From: Clavaria fumosa
Lineage: Eukaryota > Basidiomycota > Agaricomycetes > Agaricales > Clavariaceae
DNA length: 64,000 nucleotides
NCBI GenBank assembly: GCA_951802425.1
Contig: OX637794.1
Span: forward strand, 3,596,001-3,660,000
Direction: 5' to 3'
Part shown: positions 1-11,588 of the stretch, one piece after another
Position numbering within the stretch: the first letter of the stretch is position 1
Layout of the letters: the number at the start of each line of letters is the position of its first letter
Notes under the pieces: model-generated
What the model was told of the DNA's origin: nothing
The model's input: the letters and a program-made list of their open reading frames with translations, nothing else
The model's database searches: none
Translations under genes and position numbers: made by a program

Positions 1-231
1 CGACAGGTCCAGGGCAGGACCAGTTCCTGGTTGCCCGAGGCAACAGCAACTAGTGCAGACATCAGTTGGTGACCCTTCAGGCACACTTCCTGATCCTGTG
101 CTATGTCACACAAGTAAAGTCCAGCACTCTGGACATAAGTCTGAGAGCCTGGAGTTGCGATTGGGGGTCCGGAGACTGCTGGAGAAGGTCGGAGAAGGTC
201 GGAGAATACTCTGGTTGGCATGGGCATGACA
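1..231 (-). repeat. partial 3' LTR of gypsy D2
   Basis: The reverse complement starts TGTCATGCCC at 231 and matches the start of both gypsy D LTRs. A purine-rich tract (gagagggagatac) lies just before it, as at 18986. The rest of the LTR lies outside the window. Confidence 0.85.
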
Positions 232-440
232 GTATCTCCCTCTCAGGGCCAAGCCCTTGAGGCTCTGGATCTGTTACCACCCCTGGACCAGATTGGGGCA
301 TTCGGATCAAGGCATTCGCAATCCAAGGATGGAAATGGGATCGGAGATTCGTCGGAGTTCAAAATCCGTGGCCAGATATATAATCTGGGGCATCAATCCA
401 CCACCGGTCCCCTCTCCTTAGACCTGAACCACCACCAGGC

Positions 441-1615
441 ATGGCTGACGAAGACACCAACTACGAAGACCAACTCCAGAAACTCCTGGCAGAGATGGAA
501 GCGCTGCAGGTGGCAAAGGCACGGAGGGAGAAGGAGGCGGCGGAGCAGAGGAGACAAGAGGAGGAGGCGGAGATGAAGCGGAGGGAGGAGGAGGTGGAGC
601 GGAAACAAAAGGAGGAGGAGGTGGAGACAAGGAGGAAGGAAGAAGAGGCAGGGAAAAGAGTACAGGAATGGAGGAAGGAGTTGGAGGCGGTGCGGGCCAC
701 AACGAAGCTGGTGGCTAGCATGGAGGAGTCAGTAACCTCCAGGAGGCGGCGGAGAAAGCGGTGCGGGAGCAGAAGGAGGAGGAGGCACAGAGGAAGTGTG
801 CAGTGGAGATTGTGGAGGCCCAGGGGACCTCGGCCAGAGTAACATGTGAGCGTTGCTCCCAGAAGAAATTGGTAAGTTCTCCTGTCTTCGCCAGAGATCG
901 CGCTAAACTCCGGGCCAGGAATGCAAGTGGATGGGGCTGGCGAGAACTCGGAGTTGTGACAAGTGCCAGGAGAAGTGGGTCAGGTGCGTGTGGCCGGGGA
1001 AGGCAAAGGGCAAGGGGAAGGGAAAGGACAAGGGAAAGTGGGTCGTGCATCGGGGGATGAAGTCCAATGTGATGGTGGAGTCGGACTTGGACCGGAGGTG
1101 GGGACGGAGGCAGAGGGTGAGCTGGAGGTGGAGGCAAGGCCGGCGAAGAAGCTCCGGGCCAAGGATTTCGAGCCGGAGCTGGATCTCCAGTCTGCAAACT
1201 GGTTCCTCCAGGCCAATGCAGAGAAGATCCACGAAGTCCGGATGCACCGGAACGCAGTGCTGAAGGGGCTGGAGAAGATGACGAGGAGGCTGGAGGCGGT
1301 GATCGGGCAGGTGAGTGTTTTCTGGGGCATCCGTGGAGTTCGGAACTGAACTCCGGTAGCTCGTCCCAGATTTTGTCAAGCACCTCAACATGAACAAGCT
1401 GCTCGCGGAGAAGGAGCAGCTCACACAGGATAACCGGATCCTGTGGAGGTTGCTGGAGCGACAAGATCTGGAGATGGCCCGGGCAGTTGGAGCAGGAGAT
1501 TGCACACTCCCATCAGTCTTTGCTGATGGATGTGCGGCCAGAGGTGGGAGACAGAGGAGAACAGGAGATGGAGACAGAGGATGCGGAGGGGGAACTGGAC
1601 TTAGGTCCAGTGTAA
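441..1615 (+). pseudogene. antisense accessory gene of gypsy D family (copy in D2)
   Basis: This runs opposite to the retrotransposon's own genes. It opens with a Glu/Lys/Arg-rich coiled coil (441-740) much like the one at 18775 in gypsy D. It then shows TCERCSQK, an intron-like gap (gtaagt near 870, acceptor near 919), and a second cysteine cluster SCDKCQEKWVRC (about 954-989) followed by a Lys/Gly-rich stretch and a C-terminal coiled coil (about 1390-1480), ending at TAA 1613-1615. At least one frame change after the first coiled coil (about 730) suggests decay. Function is unknown; the C-x2-C-x6-C spacing hints at zinc or nucleic-acid binding. Confidence 0.6.
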
Positions 1616-1670
1616 ATTATACCATATACATATGTTTTTTTTTTGTTTTTGCAAATCAGATTTCCATTGA

Positions 1671-2509
1671 TCAGACCTTGTGTGAACTAAGTCCAAGTGG
1701 TCCGGGTTTGTTGGGGTAAGTGGAATGGAAGTCCGCGACGAGGTCTGGTGCATGCTCAAGCTCCGTAGCGAGCAGCCAGGAGGTTTCTTCGTCAGTTCCT
1801 TTGTAACCTGTCCACTGGACCAAGTAGAGTAGCTTTCAATTCTTCCTCTGGTTGTCGTACTTAGAATCCAAAATTTCTGTTATCTCGAATTCCAGTTCTC
1901 CATCAACAACTATGGGTTCCGGAGGGGGCTGGATCCGGTTTGGAATTGTGTTGGGTGTCGCCAATTCCAGCATTGAAATGTGGAATACCGGATGTATGGA
2001 GCAGAGGGTTTCTGGGAGTCGGAGGGTGAAGGAGCTTTGTCCGGCTTGAGCGATGATCTCGTAAGGTCCGAGCATTTTCTCGCTGAGCCTTTTGGACAGT
2101 CAGGTGGTGCGGAAGAATTCTGCCTTGATGAAAACTTTGTTTCTGATGTGGAAATCCAGGGCTGGAATATGATGCCAGTCAGCAGACTTTTGGTACCACT
2201 GCTGTGCGGCAAGGATTTGTTGCCGGAGTTCCTGGTGGAGAGTTTCCAGGTCAGTGACATAAGTCTGGGCATGGGAGGAAGTCATGTCCTGGTTGACTCG
2301 GATGGAAATGCTGGGATGGTAGCCTTTGTTAGCGAAGAATGGCGAAATTCCGGTCCTCTCACTCGGAGCGTTGTTATATGCAAATTCTGTGAGCAGGAGG
2401 AGCTCGGACCAATTATCTTGCTGATAATTGCAGTAAGACCGGAGATACTGCTCCAGTGTCTGATTCGACCATTCGGTTTGACCATCTGCTTCCGGGTGAT
2501 GTCCAGATG
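1671..2509 (-). pseudogene. integrase end and chromodomain of gypsy D2
   Basis: Read on the minus strand it gives ADGQTEWSNQTLEQYLRSY of the integrase core end, the linker SSFTLRLPETL, and the chromodomain stretch LLYLVQWTGYKGTDEETSW. An in-frame stop follows DNQRKN. The codon at 2019-2021 (minus) is CGA, where gypsy D has TGA at 17152-17154, which shows that the stop in D arose by a C to T change. Confidence 0.85.
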
Positions 2510-2647
2510 TGAAATGGAGAGTCCAGATAGCTTCTTTCGTTGCATTTGCAGAGGCCATGTACTCCGCTTCAACGGTGGAGAGTGCAACCATGGGCTGTTT
2601 CTTTGACGACCAGGAGACAGTGCCGCCAGCAATGTCGAAAACGAATC
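2510..2647 (-). pseudogene. copia C RNase H, 3' piece beyond gypsy A
   Basis: The minus strand encodes FDIAGGTVSWSSKKQPMVA and TVEAEYMASANATKEAIW, the C-terminal half of a Ty1/copia RNase H. Its first bases, GATTC (2643-2647 as gaatc), duplicate the GATTC at 49869-49873 on the far side of gypsy A. This is therefore the continuation of the copia C frame that stops at 23801 and 49873, moved here by the inversion. It ends abruptly at D2. Confidence 0.88.
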
Positions 2648-3298
2648 TGTCGCGGTCGATCCTAAATCTGGAGCTCAAAGGTCGTGGTGAGGTCACAACA
2701 AGGTCGCGAAGGTCACATGGATAGCTGATGTAAAGGCTCAACGAGGAGGTAGAAAGAGGCGATTTCTGAAGAATATCAAAGTCTAAGGAATACATGCTGA
2801 GTGTCTACTCATATATATACTGGAGTCCACAACCATAGGAACGATATTAGTACAAGGTAGTAAGAGAAGACATACAACGGGAGCGACAGTAGGGAGGGAA
2901 TGAAAGTATCCGGGTAACGATCGCGAAGTCGTCATGGTCCCAAGAAGGGAAGCGTCGGTCGGCGGGGGAATGGGATGGCGGTATAAGGGCGCCAGGGGAA
3001 CAGGAAATCATCATGGGAAGAGGATGGGGATGCCAAGGGGACGGGATAGCGGTAAAGGCGGGGCGCAGGAGGGAACAAGGTCGCATTAGGGATGATCGCT
3101 TGATGGGCGATGTCAGGTGTCAGCTCGTTGACAGGGTGATGGCATCCCGCTTGATGTGCCATCACATACTTGGGCCGTACTGTCAGTGGTGGTCACGTGA
3201 GTTCTCGTGACTTACTGATCATGTGACAGGTCACGTGTCCGTGACCTTTGGGGGTCACGTGTCCGTGACCTTTGGGGTCACGTGATGTCGCCGCAACA
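2648..3298 (-). repeat. 3' LTR of gypsy A
   Basis: 651 bp, 5'-TG...CA-3' on the minus strand (TGTTGCGGCGACATC to GACCGCGACA). It matches the LTR at 49874-50490 apart from a roughly 30-bp tandem duplication of the GGTCACGGACACGTGACC module present only here. It is followed by the target duplication GATTC. Confidence 0.9.
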
Positions 3299-3309
3299 TA
3301 TTCCCCTTC

Positions 3310-6030
3310 CTAAGATTTGTTCTCCTGAACAAACTCCGCAACGGCCCCCTTCGCATGCGTGAGGTTCTCCAGGGGTTCCCAGGTATTCTCCTCGGGCGGA
3401 TAACCTACCCAGCTCACCAGGTACTGGACCTTCCCTCTCCTCTTCCTCTTGGCTAGGACTCTCTTGACATCATACTGCTCACCTCCCTCTATGAGTTCGG
3501 GCGGTGGTCGAACGGAGGATGGGTCTCCTCGAAAGGGCTTGAGTAAGGTCTCGTTGAAGACCAGGTGGATCTGCCAGCTCGGGGGAAGGGTGAGGCGATA
3601 GGCCGAGGTTCCTACCTTCTCCTCCACAGGGAAGGGGCCGACGAACTTGGGCCCAAGCTTCTTAGAGGGGAGTTTGAGGGGGAGGTTCCGCGAGTCTAGA
3701 TACACCAGGCCACCCTTCTTATAGATTTCCGGCTCTCATGAATGGTCGTCATAAGTCGCGGAGTCGGTTGTTTGTCCCTTCCGCAAGACATCCCGGAGGC
3801 GGTCACGGGCAGCGGAAATTCGCGCGAGGAATTCGTCAGCGGCGGGTATATCGAAGCTGGCGGGGAAATCGGGGATTGGGGCGGGGTCAAAGCCGTGAAG
3901 AGCCGAAAAGGGAGTGATGTCCAAGTCGTGGATGGGTCGCGAGTTAAGAGCGAACTGGGCGAGGGGGAGCACGGCGGCCCAATCGGCCTGGTCTTCCTTG
4001 GTCAGTGCACGGAGGACTACCTCTACCTCCTGGTTAGCTCTCTCTACTTGCCTGTCTGTCTGCGGGTGGTAGGCAGTGGAAGCAGCGGATTTGATGCCCA
4101 GCTTATCATAGACCTCGCGCATAAACTTGGAAATAAACTGGCCCCCTCGATCAGATACTACCTTCTCCGGAAGCCCATAGTAGGCATAGACCTTTTCGAG
4201 GAGAATCGAAGCTGCTCCTTCCGACGTGAGTTCCTTGACAGTTGGGGTGAGGACAATGGTCTTGGTTAAGTGATCTTTGATCACCAAGATCATGTCATAG
4301 CCTGCAGATTCCGAGACTGGGCCGATCAAGTCCCAACCGATGACTTGCCAAGGTCGCGAGGGGATTGGGAGAGGGTGAAGGGGGGCCGGTTTTCGTCCGC
4401 GTCGGGGTTTGATCCTCGGGCAGACATCGCAGGCGATAACATAGGCACGGGTGTCCTTCTTAAGTGTGGGCCAGTACCAGTATTTCGCGACCGCAACCTG
4501 GGTTTTGGAGATCCCCGGGTGTATGGTAGTTCGAGACGAGTGGTGGAGGTCGAAGATGTCTTTCACGAGCGATGCCGGGACCCAGAGCTTCTCGTGTACC
4601 CGGAAGTATCCCTCTTTATCCTTTTCCGCTTCTTCTGGAGGGGTCTCCAGGGCCTGTTCGATCCTCAGCCTCTCCATTAGAGACAGGGTCTCGTTGACCC
4701 GGAAAAAGTGGTCTGGCAATAGAACTTGGGCAGGGCAGGGAGGTTGGTCATCGTAGTCGGGGTGTCGGGAAAGAGCATCAGTGGCAGCATTCGACTTTCC
4801 GGAGCGAGGAACGATCTTGAAGCGGAAGAGGGACAGGAACTGTCTCCATTGGTTCTGGCGTCCATTGAGCGGGTTTGGCTTCCGGAAGTACGAAAGGTTC
4901 TTATGGTCCGTATGGACCTCAAAATCCTGGCCGAGGAGGTAGTGTTGCCACTCCTCGAGTGCTCTTATCACCGCGAGGAGTTCCAGGTCGTAAACGTCGT
5001 AATTCAGCTGGGCATCCCGGAGCTTTGTCAATAGACAGTCCACCATTCTTCACACTCTGTCCTGTTGCTGGTACAGGATAGCCGAGGTCGCGATCTCGCT
5101 GGCGTCCATCTCGATCTTCCATGGCATTCCGTCCTGTGGGATCGCGACCTGGACCGAATTCCTGATTGCATCCTGGATGTCGTAGAACAACTTTAGCGTG
5201 GCGTCCGTTAAATTAAATTCACCTTTGCCGGTGCAGGCATGGAGAGGGGCGGCAATCTTGGCATAATTCGGAATGTACCGCCGATAGTAGCTTCCGAGAG
5301 CCGTGTACCTTTGCGCATCCTTGGCAGACTTCGGAATCGGCCAGTTGTCGATTGCCGAGCACCTCTTCTCGCTCTTCTCGATGGTTCCTTGTCAGATCTT
5401 ATTTCCGAGGAAAGTCACCTCCGTCCGCTCGAATTCGCACTTCGCGGGTTTGACGGTCAGGTGATTCTCTTGGAGAACCCGGAAAACGCGTGCAGTAAGG
5501 TCGCGAAGTTCTTCGCGAGTGTCGGAACAGATGAGAATGTCGTCGATGTATACGAAGACCTGACCGGTGGCCACCAGATCCTTCAGGATACTGTCCATAA
5601 AGCCTTGAAAGATCGCAGGGGCATTAGTAACTCCGAAAGGCATGACTCCGCAGAGAAATTGGCCGTATTCGCATATAAATGCTAACAACTTCTCGCTCTC
5701 CTTCGATGCCCGGATGTTGTTGAATCCAATCCGGATGTCAATTTTTGAATAATACCGGAACTTCTGTAAGCAATCGTAGATGTTCCGGATGAGAGGGAGA
5801 GGGTAGGCATTCTTGACCGTGACTTCGTTTAGCCGTTTGTAGTCGACCACAGGCTGGAGCTTGTCTCCTTCGTTCTTGAAAAAGAGAGGACTAGCCCAGG
5901 GCGACTGACCTGGATAAATTCATCCAGTCGCGAGGTTCTCGTCTAGCCACTTCCGGAGCTCTGCACGGTATGCCTTGGGTGTCGGGTAAATCTGAGACCG
6001 GTATGGACGGGCATCGTTCTGTTCCAACGG
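3310..6030 (-). pseudogene. gypsy A pol: RT, RNase H, integrase, chromodomain
   Basis: From right to left on the minus strand: the start of RT (QNDARPYRSQIYPTP), RT with the active site VYIDDIL (near 5530), RNase H (NYDVYDLELLAVIRALEEW and the ALSRH end), the integrase zinc region (CDVCPRIKPRR), the DDE core with VSDRGGQF and AYHPQTD, and a chromodomain (VQYLVSWVGYPPEENTWEP). Stops and frame changes at about 5900, 5390-5050 and 3735 break it, so it is not functional. It is only the 3' half: protease and gag lie inverted at 50491-52920. Chromodomains in this family are thought to steer integration to marked histones. Confidence 0.92.
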
Positions 6031-6036
6031 GCAGAG
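6018..6036. other. left breakpoint of about 46.9-kb inversion
   Basis: Left of this point the minus strand reads the start of gypsy A RT; right of it the plus strand reads the middle of gypsy B gag. Neither is an LTR end. The A and B sequences share a short tract here (about cagagttgag), so the exact base cannot be fixed. The partner breakpoint is at about 52920. Confidence 0.8.
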
Positions 6037-7113
6037 TTGAGTGCAGAAAAGGACTCAGGAATCCTGGTCCATTGGCTGGAGTTGAACCTGAGTAGGAGGT
6101 TGGTGGAGAGGATCTATGGTGTCTCCCTGATGCCAGAGACTTATGGAGAATGGAAAGTGCTGGCAGAACGACTGGATGCCCAGCAAAGGCGATTTGACAC
6201 GATGGTCATGGAATGGACACCGTGACCCATTGCGACCCCTGCGCGACCTTTCACGACCCCTGTGCAACCCACCACGACCTTTTCGCGACCTGCCGCGACC
6301 CTCTCGCGCCCTCTGAATGTGGCCATGGGCCATGGATGTGCCCCTGCTGATGAGAGACATTGTTTCCGATGCCACCAGATTGGGCATGCTGTCCATTTCT
6401 GCCCCCTGCCCAACATGCATCCGCAGGTCCCAAGAGCCTGAACCTGTGGAGTGCCAGGTACCCCCCGAACAATGGAGGATTACCGGAGAGAGATTGCGTT
6501 GCTCCAAGCAAAACTGGAGCCACTTGAGAGAGAAAGGAGGACTCTGGCTGGAGAGAAGAGTCATTCCAGCCCCCATTCCATCCCTGTGCCCACGGCAAGT
6601 ATACCGAAGTATACTATCTTGCAGCAGAGACATACCCAAATTGGGGCTGAGGTGAAAGAGGAAGTGAGACTGGCAGAGCACCCAACCAAGGTGCAGCCAG
6701 AGGTGGAGAAACGTGTGCCACAAGAGCTAGCCATCCAGGTGCACTTGGAGGCCCTCAGCACTGGCAAGTGGGCTACGACCAAGGCCCTTGTCAACTCAGG
6801 ATGCACCAACTGTTTCATGGATTTGGAGTGGGTGAAAAGAGTGGGCCTGGAGCCATCTCCCTTGCTGAACCCAATCACAATGTACAATGTGGATGGGTCA
6901 CAGAACAGAGAGGGTAAAATCCGGTTTGGAATTGAGCTGCTGGTGAAGGTGGGCGACCATCGTGAACAGGTCCATTTCCTGCTGGGAAAGATCCAATCCC
7001 ACAAGGTCATCCTTGGGCATGACTGGCTCAAGCGACACAACCCTGACATCAACTGGAAGAAGGCAGAGCTGAGCCTTACCCACTGCCCCCCACAGTGTTC
7101 CCCATCCCCTTGA
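6031..7113 (+). pseudogene. gypsy B gag C-terminus and protease
   Basis: The gag C-terminal part (ILVHWLELNLSRRLVERIYG) matches the copy at 62761-62900. A frame-broken stretch follows at 6225-6450, then a retropepsin domain: the active-site motif is LVNSGCTNCF (near 6790) where DSG is expected, and the C-terminal part is VILGHDWLKRHNP. The catalytic Asp is replaced by Asn (GAC to AAC), which should abolish protease activity. Degraded copy. Confidence 0.85.
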
Positions 7114-7269
7114 ACCCCTGCCCCCCCAAAAATGAGTACCCTCGCATCCGCGAGTATTCTGGACACCCATTTTCCCAACTCTGGCCCTACCCCCAATTGG
7201 CCCAGCCACTACCCTTTGGTTTTTAGTGAAGTGAAGTGGGATGAGCTTCCCCGCTCCCGACCAGACTTC

Positions 7270-10072
7270 AATATTAAAATAGTTCAAAAAGGACCCTGAG
7301 CACCTCTCCTCCAAGCTATACTCACTGACACAGCAGGAGATGGTGGAGATGAACCATTGGGTGGATGAGCAGCTCGCTTCTAGATGAATCTGGCCCTTGA
7401 AATCCCCATATGCCAGCCCCTTCTTCTTCAAACATGAGAAGGACAAGCTGCAGCTGATCATCGACTACTCGAGGCTGAATGCACACCTGATCAAGGACAA
7501 GTACCCCCTCCCTCGCATCTGAGACACAGTGGATGTGCTTAAAGGAGCATCGATCTACTCTAAGATTGATGCAAAGGGAGGTTTCCCATCCATGCAGGTC
7601 TGGCCAGAGCACCAGCACTGCTGTGCCTTCTTGACACCTCGTGGACTCTTTGAATCTGCAGTTATGTGGTTTGGACTACAGAATGCCCCTGCTACCTTCC
7701 AACGCTTCATGAATCACATGTTGAGGGAGGACATTGCAGGAGGACATGTGAGGGCCTATGTGGATGATGTCATTGTGTTTGCAGAGGACTTGGCTACACA
7801 CCAGTACTGGATGGATCAAGTCTTGAGGAAGTTTGGAGAGAATGGGTTGTGTCTCAAACTCAGTAAATGCAAGTTTGAGAAGAGTGAGATCATCTTCCTG
7901 GGGATGAAGATCTCTCACAACCAGCTAGAGCATGGCCCAGCCAAGGGTGCAGCAGTCTGAGATTGGCCATATCCTAGGAATGTGAAGGATGTCCAGAGGT
8001 TCAATGGGATGTTGAACTACCTCCACCAGCACATCACGAATCTTTCTGCTCAGGCAAAGCCACTCTTCCGGCTGACTGGGAATGTTCCATGGAAATGGGA
8101 GGAGGAGGAGGAAGCAGCCTTTTGAGATCTCCGCCAGGCACTCGTATTGGCCCCGGTCTTGGCTCTGCCTCAGGACAAAGGGAGATGGAAGGTACAGACA
8201 GATGTGAGTAACCTGGCAACTGGTGGAGTGCTCTCGCAGCAGCAGACAGATGGAACCTGGAGAGTTGTTGACTATATCTCCAAGGCCCTCACTGCAGCTG
8301 AGAAGAACTATGATGTGTACAACAAGGAGTTCTTGGCTGTGATTTGGGCACTTCGTGAGTGGCGGGCATACCTCATTGGAGCGGATGAGATGATTGAGAT
8401 CTGGACAGACCATGCGAACCTCCAGTACTTCCAGAAGCCCCAGGGGTCGAAACCGAGGCAGGTCCGTTGGGTTGGAGAGCTCCAGTGCTTTGACTTTGAG
8501 ATAAAGTATCGCACTGGCAAGTTGAATATGAAGGCAGATGCACTCTCCTGGAGACCAGACTATGGAGAGAAGGTGGAGGAGGATGCACCAGTGCAAGTTT
8601 TCCTGGAAATGGAAGTCTGTGTGTCGTTCACATTGGAAATGGAGACGCTACTCCAGAAAAATAGTGCAGTACACATACAGAAGCTGGAGGAGCTTGATGA
8701 CAAGTGGACACGAGATCGTACTGGACTCTGGCGAAAGGGGATAGTCACTTGGGTCCCCCTAGGAGCTTGTGAGGCTGTCCTCGAGTTTGAGCATGACCTC
8801 CCTGCTGCTGGACACCCTGGACCCCGAAAGTTGAGAGCAGCACTGGTGAAGGGTTATTGGTGGCCAGACATGGTGAAGGATGCGGATCAGTATGCCCAGG
8901 GGTGTGAGACATGCCAGAGGACAAAGCCTGACCATACCAAGTGTGCTGCCCCACTGCACCCCCATCCAGTTCCCAATGGTCCCTGGTCAGTGATCTCATG
9001 GGATATAGTCGGTCCCCTCCCCCTCTCCCGTGGACATAATGCCATCCTTGTCATCGTTGACAAGTTCACAAAATGGACACTGCTTGAAGCAATCAGGCTT
9101 GACCTCACGGGACTTGGAGTGGCACATCTCCTCTGGGATCGAGTGTTTCACGACCATGGAGTCCCTCATAAGGTCGTGAGTGACCGAGGCTCCCAGTTTG
9201 TGTCTCGGTTCATGAAGGAGTTCTACTCTATGATCCAAGTAAAGGCAAACCCAAGTATGGCCTTCCACCCACAGACTGATGGGCAGATGGAGCGGGCAAA
9301 TCAGGAGATGGAGATCTATCTCTGGGCCTATGTGGACCACCTCCAGGATGATTGGGCCAAGTGGTTGTCGACTGCTGAGTTTGCTCTTAACAATCGTGAG
9401 CACTCTGCAACAGGACAGACACCTTTCTTCCTCGACTATGGCCAGCACCCATGGAATGGGGGACTCCGCCCACCTTCTGAGGTGAACCCAGCAGAGGATG
9501 AGTGGATGGCTGAGCTCACGGAGTCCTGAAGAGCAGCCAAGGAGGCGATGGAGAAAGCGGCGGCAGCAATGAAGAAGAGCTACGATAAAGGGAAACACCC
9601 AAGTTGGGAGTACTCTGAGGGAGATCTTGTCTGGCTGGACACTAGAAACTTGAAGATGGACTGGCCCTCTAAAAAGCTTGACAACAAGAGAGCAGGCCCC
9701 TTTGCAGTTGAGGAGAAGGTGGGACCTGCTGGGTATCACCTCAAGCTCCCTCAGGCCTGGCGCATCCATCAGGTCTTCAACAAGTTGCTGTTGATGCCAT
9801 ACCATCCCCCTTCTTTCCTTTCACAGAACCTGCCTCCCCCTCCACCCCCTATGATTGATGATGACCACCTGGAGTATGATGTGGAGGCGATCCTTGATGT
9901 TAAGAAGGTGGGGTGTGGGGTGAAGTACTTGGTGAAGTGGTTGGGATACCCAGTGGAGGAAAACACTTGGGAGCCCCATAGGAACCTCACTAATGTAACA
10001 TTGCTTCTCCAGGACTTCTTCCTCTCCTACCCTGACAAGGCCAAGCTAGCTGGTTGGGACACCCAGCCTTAA
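7270..10072 (+). pseudogene. gypsy B pol: RT, RNase H, integrase, chromodomain
   Basis: RT starts at KLQLIIDYSRLN (about 7447) with the active site AYVDDVIVF (about 7756). RNase H follows (VNKEF/LAVIWALREWRAYLIG region, about 8320-8400), then the integrase zinc finger (CETCQRTKPDH), the DDE core with VVSDRGSQF and AFHPQTDGQMERAN, and a chromodomain (VKYLVKWLGYPVEENTWEP, about 9920-9990). Stops at about 7385, 7520, 7960, 8125 and 9529 split the frame. The C-terminal stop is at 10070-10072, followed by a purine tract (agaggggggtgat) just before the LTR. Confidence 0.9.
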
Positions 10073-10083
10073 GAGGGGGGTGA

Positions 10084-10373
10084 TGTTAGGATCACTTACA
10101 TAAGCCATCCCAAAGAGGAGTTATGGAGAAACTGGGGAGGGTTGTTAGAAGGTCACATGACCTGTGGCTGTGGTCAGATTACATAATCGTAAGATCACAT
10201 GACCTAGGGCCTGGGCGCATCACGTGATCCGAGGGTCCAAGCGTGGGAAAGTCGGCAAGTGCCGGGGCTCTTGCTATAAGTACTTCGTTGTTTCCTTTTT
10301 TGTACTCTTTTCCCCTTATCTTAGTATTGTCATCATGACCTTACACTTAAGTTGTGTGAGACCAAGTCTGATA
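10084..10373 (+). repeat. 3' LTR of gypsy B
   Basis: 290 bp, TGTTAGGATC to GTCTGATA. It matches the opposite LTR at 53891-54181 at roughly 95% by eye. It contains CACGTGA-type palindromes and a TATA-like TATAAGTA. Confidence 0.88.
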
Positions 10374-11254
10374 CGGAAGGACTGCATTATTCACCTCTGA
10401 AAGGTCCAACCAGGGACGAGGCATGGGAACCAAAGGGAAGGGCCCCCAGTCATGCAAACCGGCTCCCACAGACAAGTGCAGATATTGCAGACACCTGGGC
10501 CATTGGGCTGATAAGTGTCCGCAGCATGAGGATGACAAGCAGAAAAGAGAGAAGTCTACCTCGGCCGGCAAATCAGCAAATGCAGTAGTCACCGATGAGG
10601 AAGAACCTGACTCACATGAGGTTGGACATGTCTACATTGCCATCGACTCACACAAGGGTGCCGGGACTATTCTGGACACAGGTGCAACTGGCCATATGTT
10701 CTGCAATAGGGCCCACTTTGATTCTTATCAGCCATCACAAGGCGAGACCGTCTCAGTCGGTGACAGGCAGAACATACCTGTGGCCGGGCGAGGGACCATA
10801 GCCTTAGATGTCGAATGTCCGAGTGGGGTCCACAAGGTCGCCCTCCACAGTGCCCTACATGTTCCGCGGCTTGGAATGAACTTAATCAGTCTAGGGGCAC
10901 TTCAGTCAGATGGTGCAACTTACCGGAGCGAGCCTAATGGCATTGCAGTCTCGATGGGTGGCGAGGTCTTCCTCACAGCGAGACTTGACAGCGGCCTTTA
11001 CCATGTCAGCACTAGCGAGGGTGTCCAGGGTGCCGCTTTCACCGTTTCTAGCGGGAGCCTCCGCTTATGGCACCGTCGCTTCGGCCACCTGCATCTCGAG
11101 GCCATGAGGGACTTGGTCCACAAAAATATGGTGAAAGGACTTACTTTGACTGGTCCAAGGGACTATGACCATGTCTGCGAAGGTTGTGCCCTGGGCAAGT
11201 CGCATCAACTCCCTTTTCTAAAGGAGAATATGCACAGATGGAGTTAGTGGTCGC
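10374..11254 (+). pseudogene. copia C' gag C-terminus, protease and integrase start
   Basis: Encodes a zinc knuckle CRYCRHLGHWADKC (about 10480), a Ty1/copia protease with ILDTGATGHMF (about 10670), and the integrase zinc region LWHRRFGHLHLEAMRD with CEGCALGKSHQLPF. It ends where a second copia LTR (element C) begins at 11255. Its 5' part lies at 54182-55113, separated by gypsy B and the inversion. About 85-90% similar by eye to element C at 20780-21600. Confidence 0.88.
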
Positions 11255-11578
11255 TGATAACGTTGAATGTCTATTAGGCTACTGGTGCGGCGTACACACT
11301 TATACTCTACCTTTTGATCCTTGTTATTCCCTTCTTGCTCATTTACGCTCCTGCTACGTTGCACAGATCCCCACTGCTCCTTCGTTTCTTCTCTTGCGGA
11401 TCTCGCCTAGCACGCACCTTCCCCCCTTCTTGTTCTGCTCTGCCCATCTCGTTTATATAGTCGACTCTGTTGTATCCTAGAGGTTCACATTTCCGTCTCA
11501 CCCACATGAACCTCTAGGTCCATACTCTTACTTTGGTGTACACATTTCCATCTCACCCACATGAACCTCTAGGCGCAG
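11255..11578 (+). repeat. 5' LTR of copia C (3' edge approximate)
   Basis: Starts TGATAACGTTG and matches the C' LTR (reverse complement of 54850-55113, TGACAACATTGG). It includes TTTATATAG (TATA-like) near 11452 and a repeated gaggttcac/gaacctctagg segment. The 3' edge is uncertain because the other LTR of element C is not in the window. Confidence 0.7.
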
Positions 11579-11588
11579 CTGTGAGATT

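Larger units (their letters stand above)
1..2509 (-). mobile_element. Ty3/gypsy element D2, 3' fragment
   Basis: On the minus strand this holds the end of an integrase, a chromodomain, a 3' untranslated region with an antisense accessory gene, and the beginning of the 3' LTR, cut by the window edge. It is a second copy of the gypsy D family seen complete at 11860-19732 and lines up with D from about 16650 onward. It joins copia RNase H sequence at 2509/2510 with no LTR there, so that edge is a recombination or deletion junction and not an insertion end. Confidence 0.85.
6031..10373 (+). mobile_element. Ty3/gypsy element B, 3' portion
   Basis: Runs from mid-gag through protease, RT, RNase H, integrase and chromodomain to its 3' LTR (10084-10373). 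The missing 5' LTR, leader and gag start are at 52921-54181 in opposite orientation, separated by the inversion. The element sits in the gag of copia C' with a five-base flank of CGGAA here against CGGCA at the other end. Confidence 0.88.

Noticed and set aside
418..721. Ser/Pro- and Leu-rich frames on the minus strand
   Set aside because: They are shadows of the Glu/Lys-rich coiled coil on the plus strand; the same holds at 18361-18910.
10347..10592. Small genes opposite to copia gag
   Set aside because: No conservation in the C copy at 20780-20960 and no splice or domain support.
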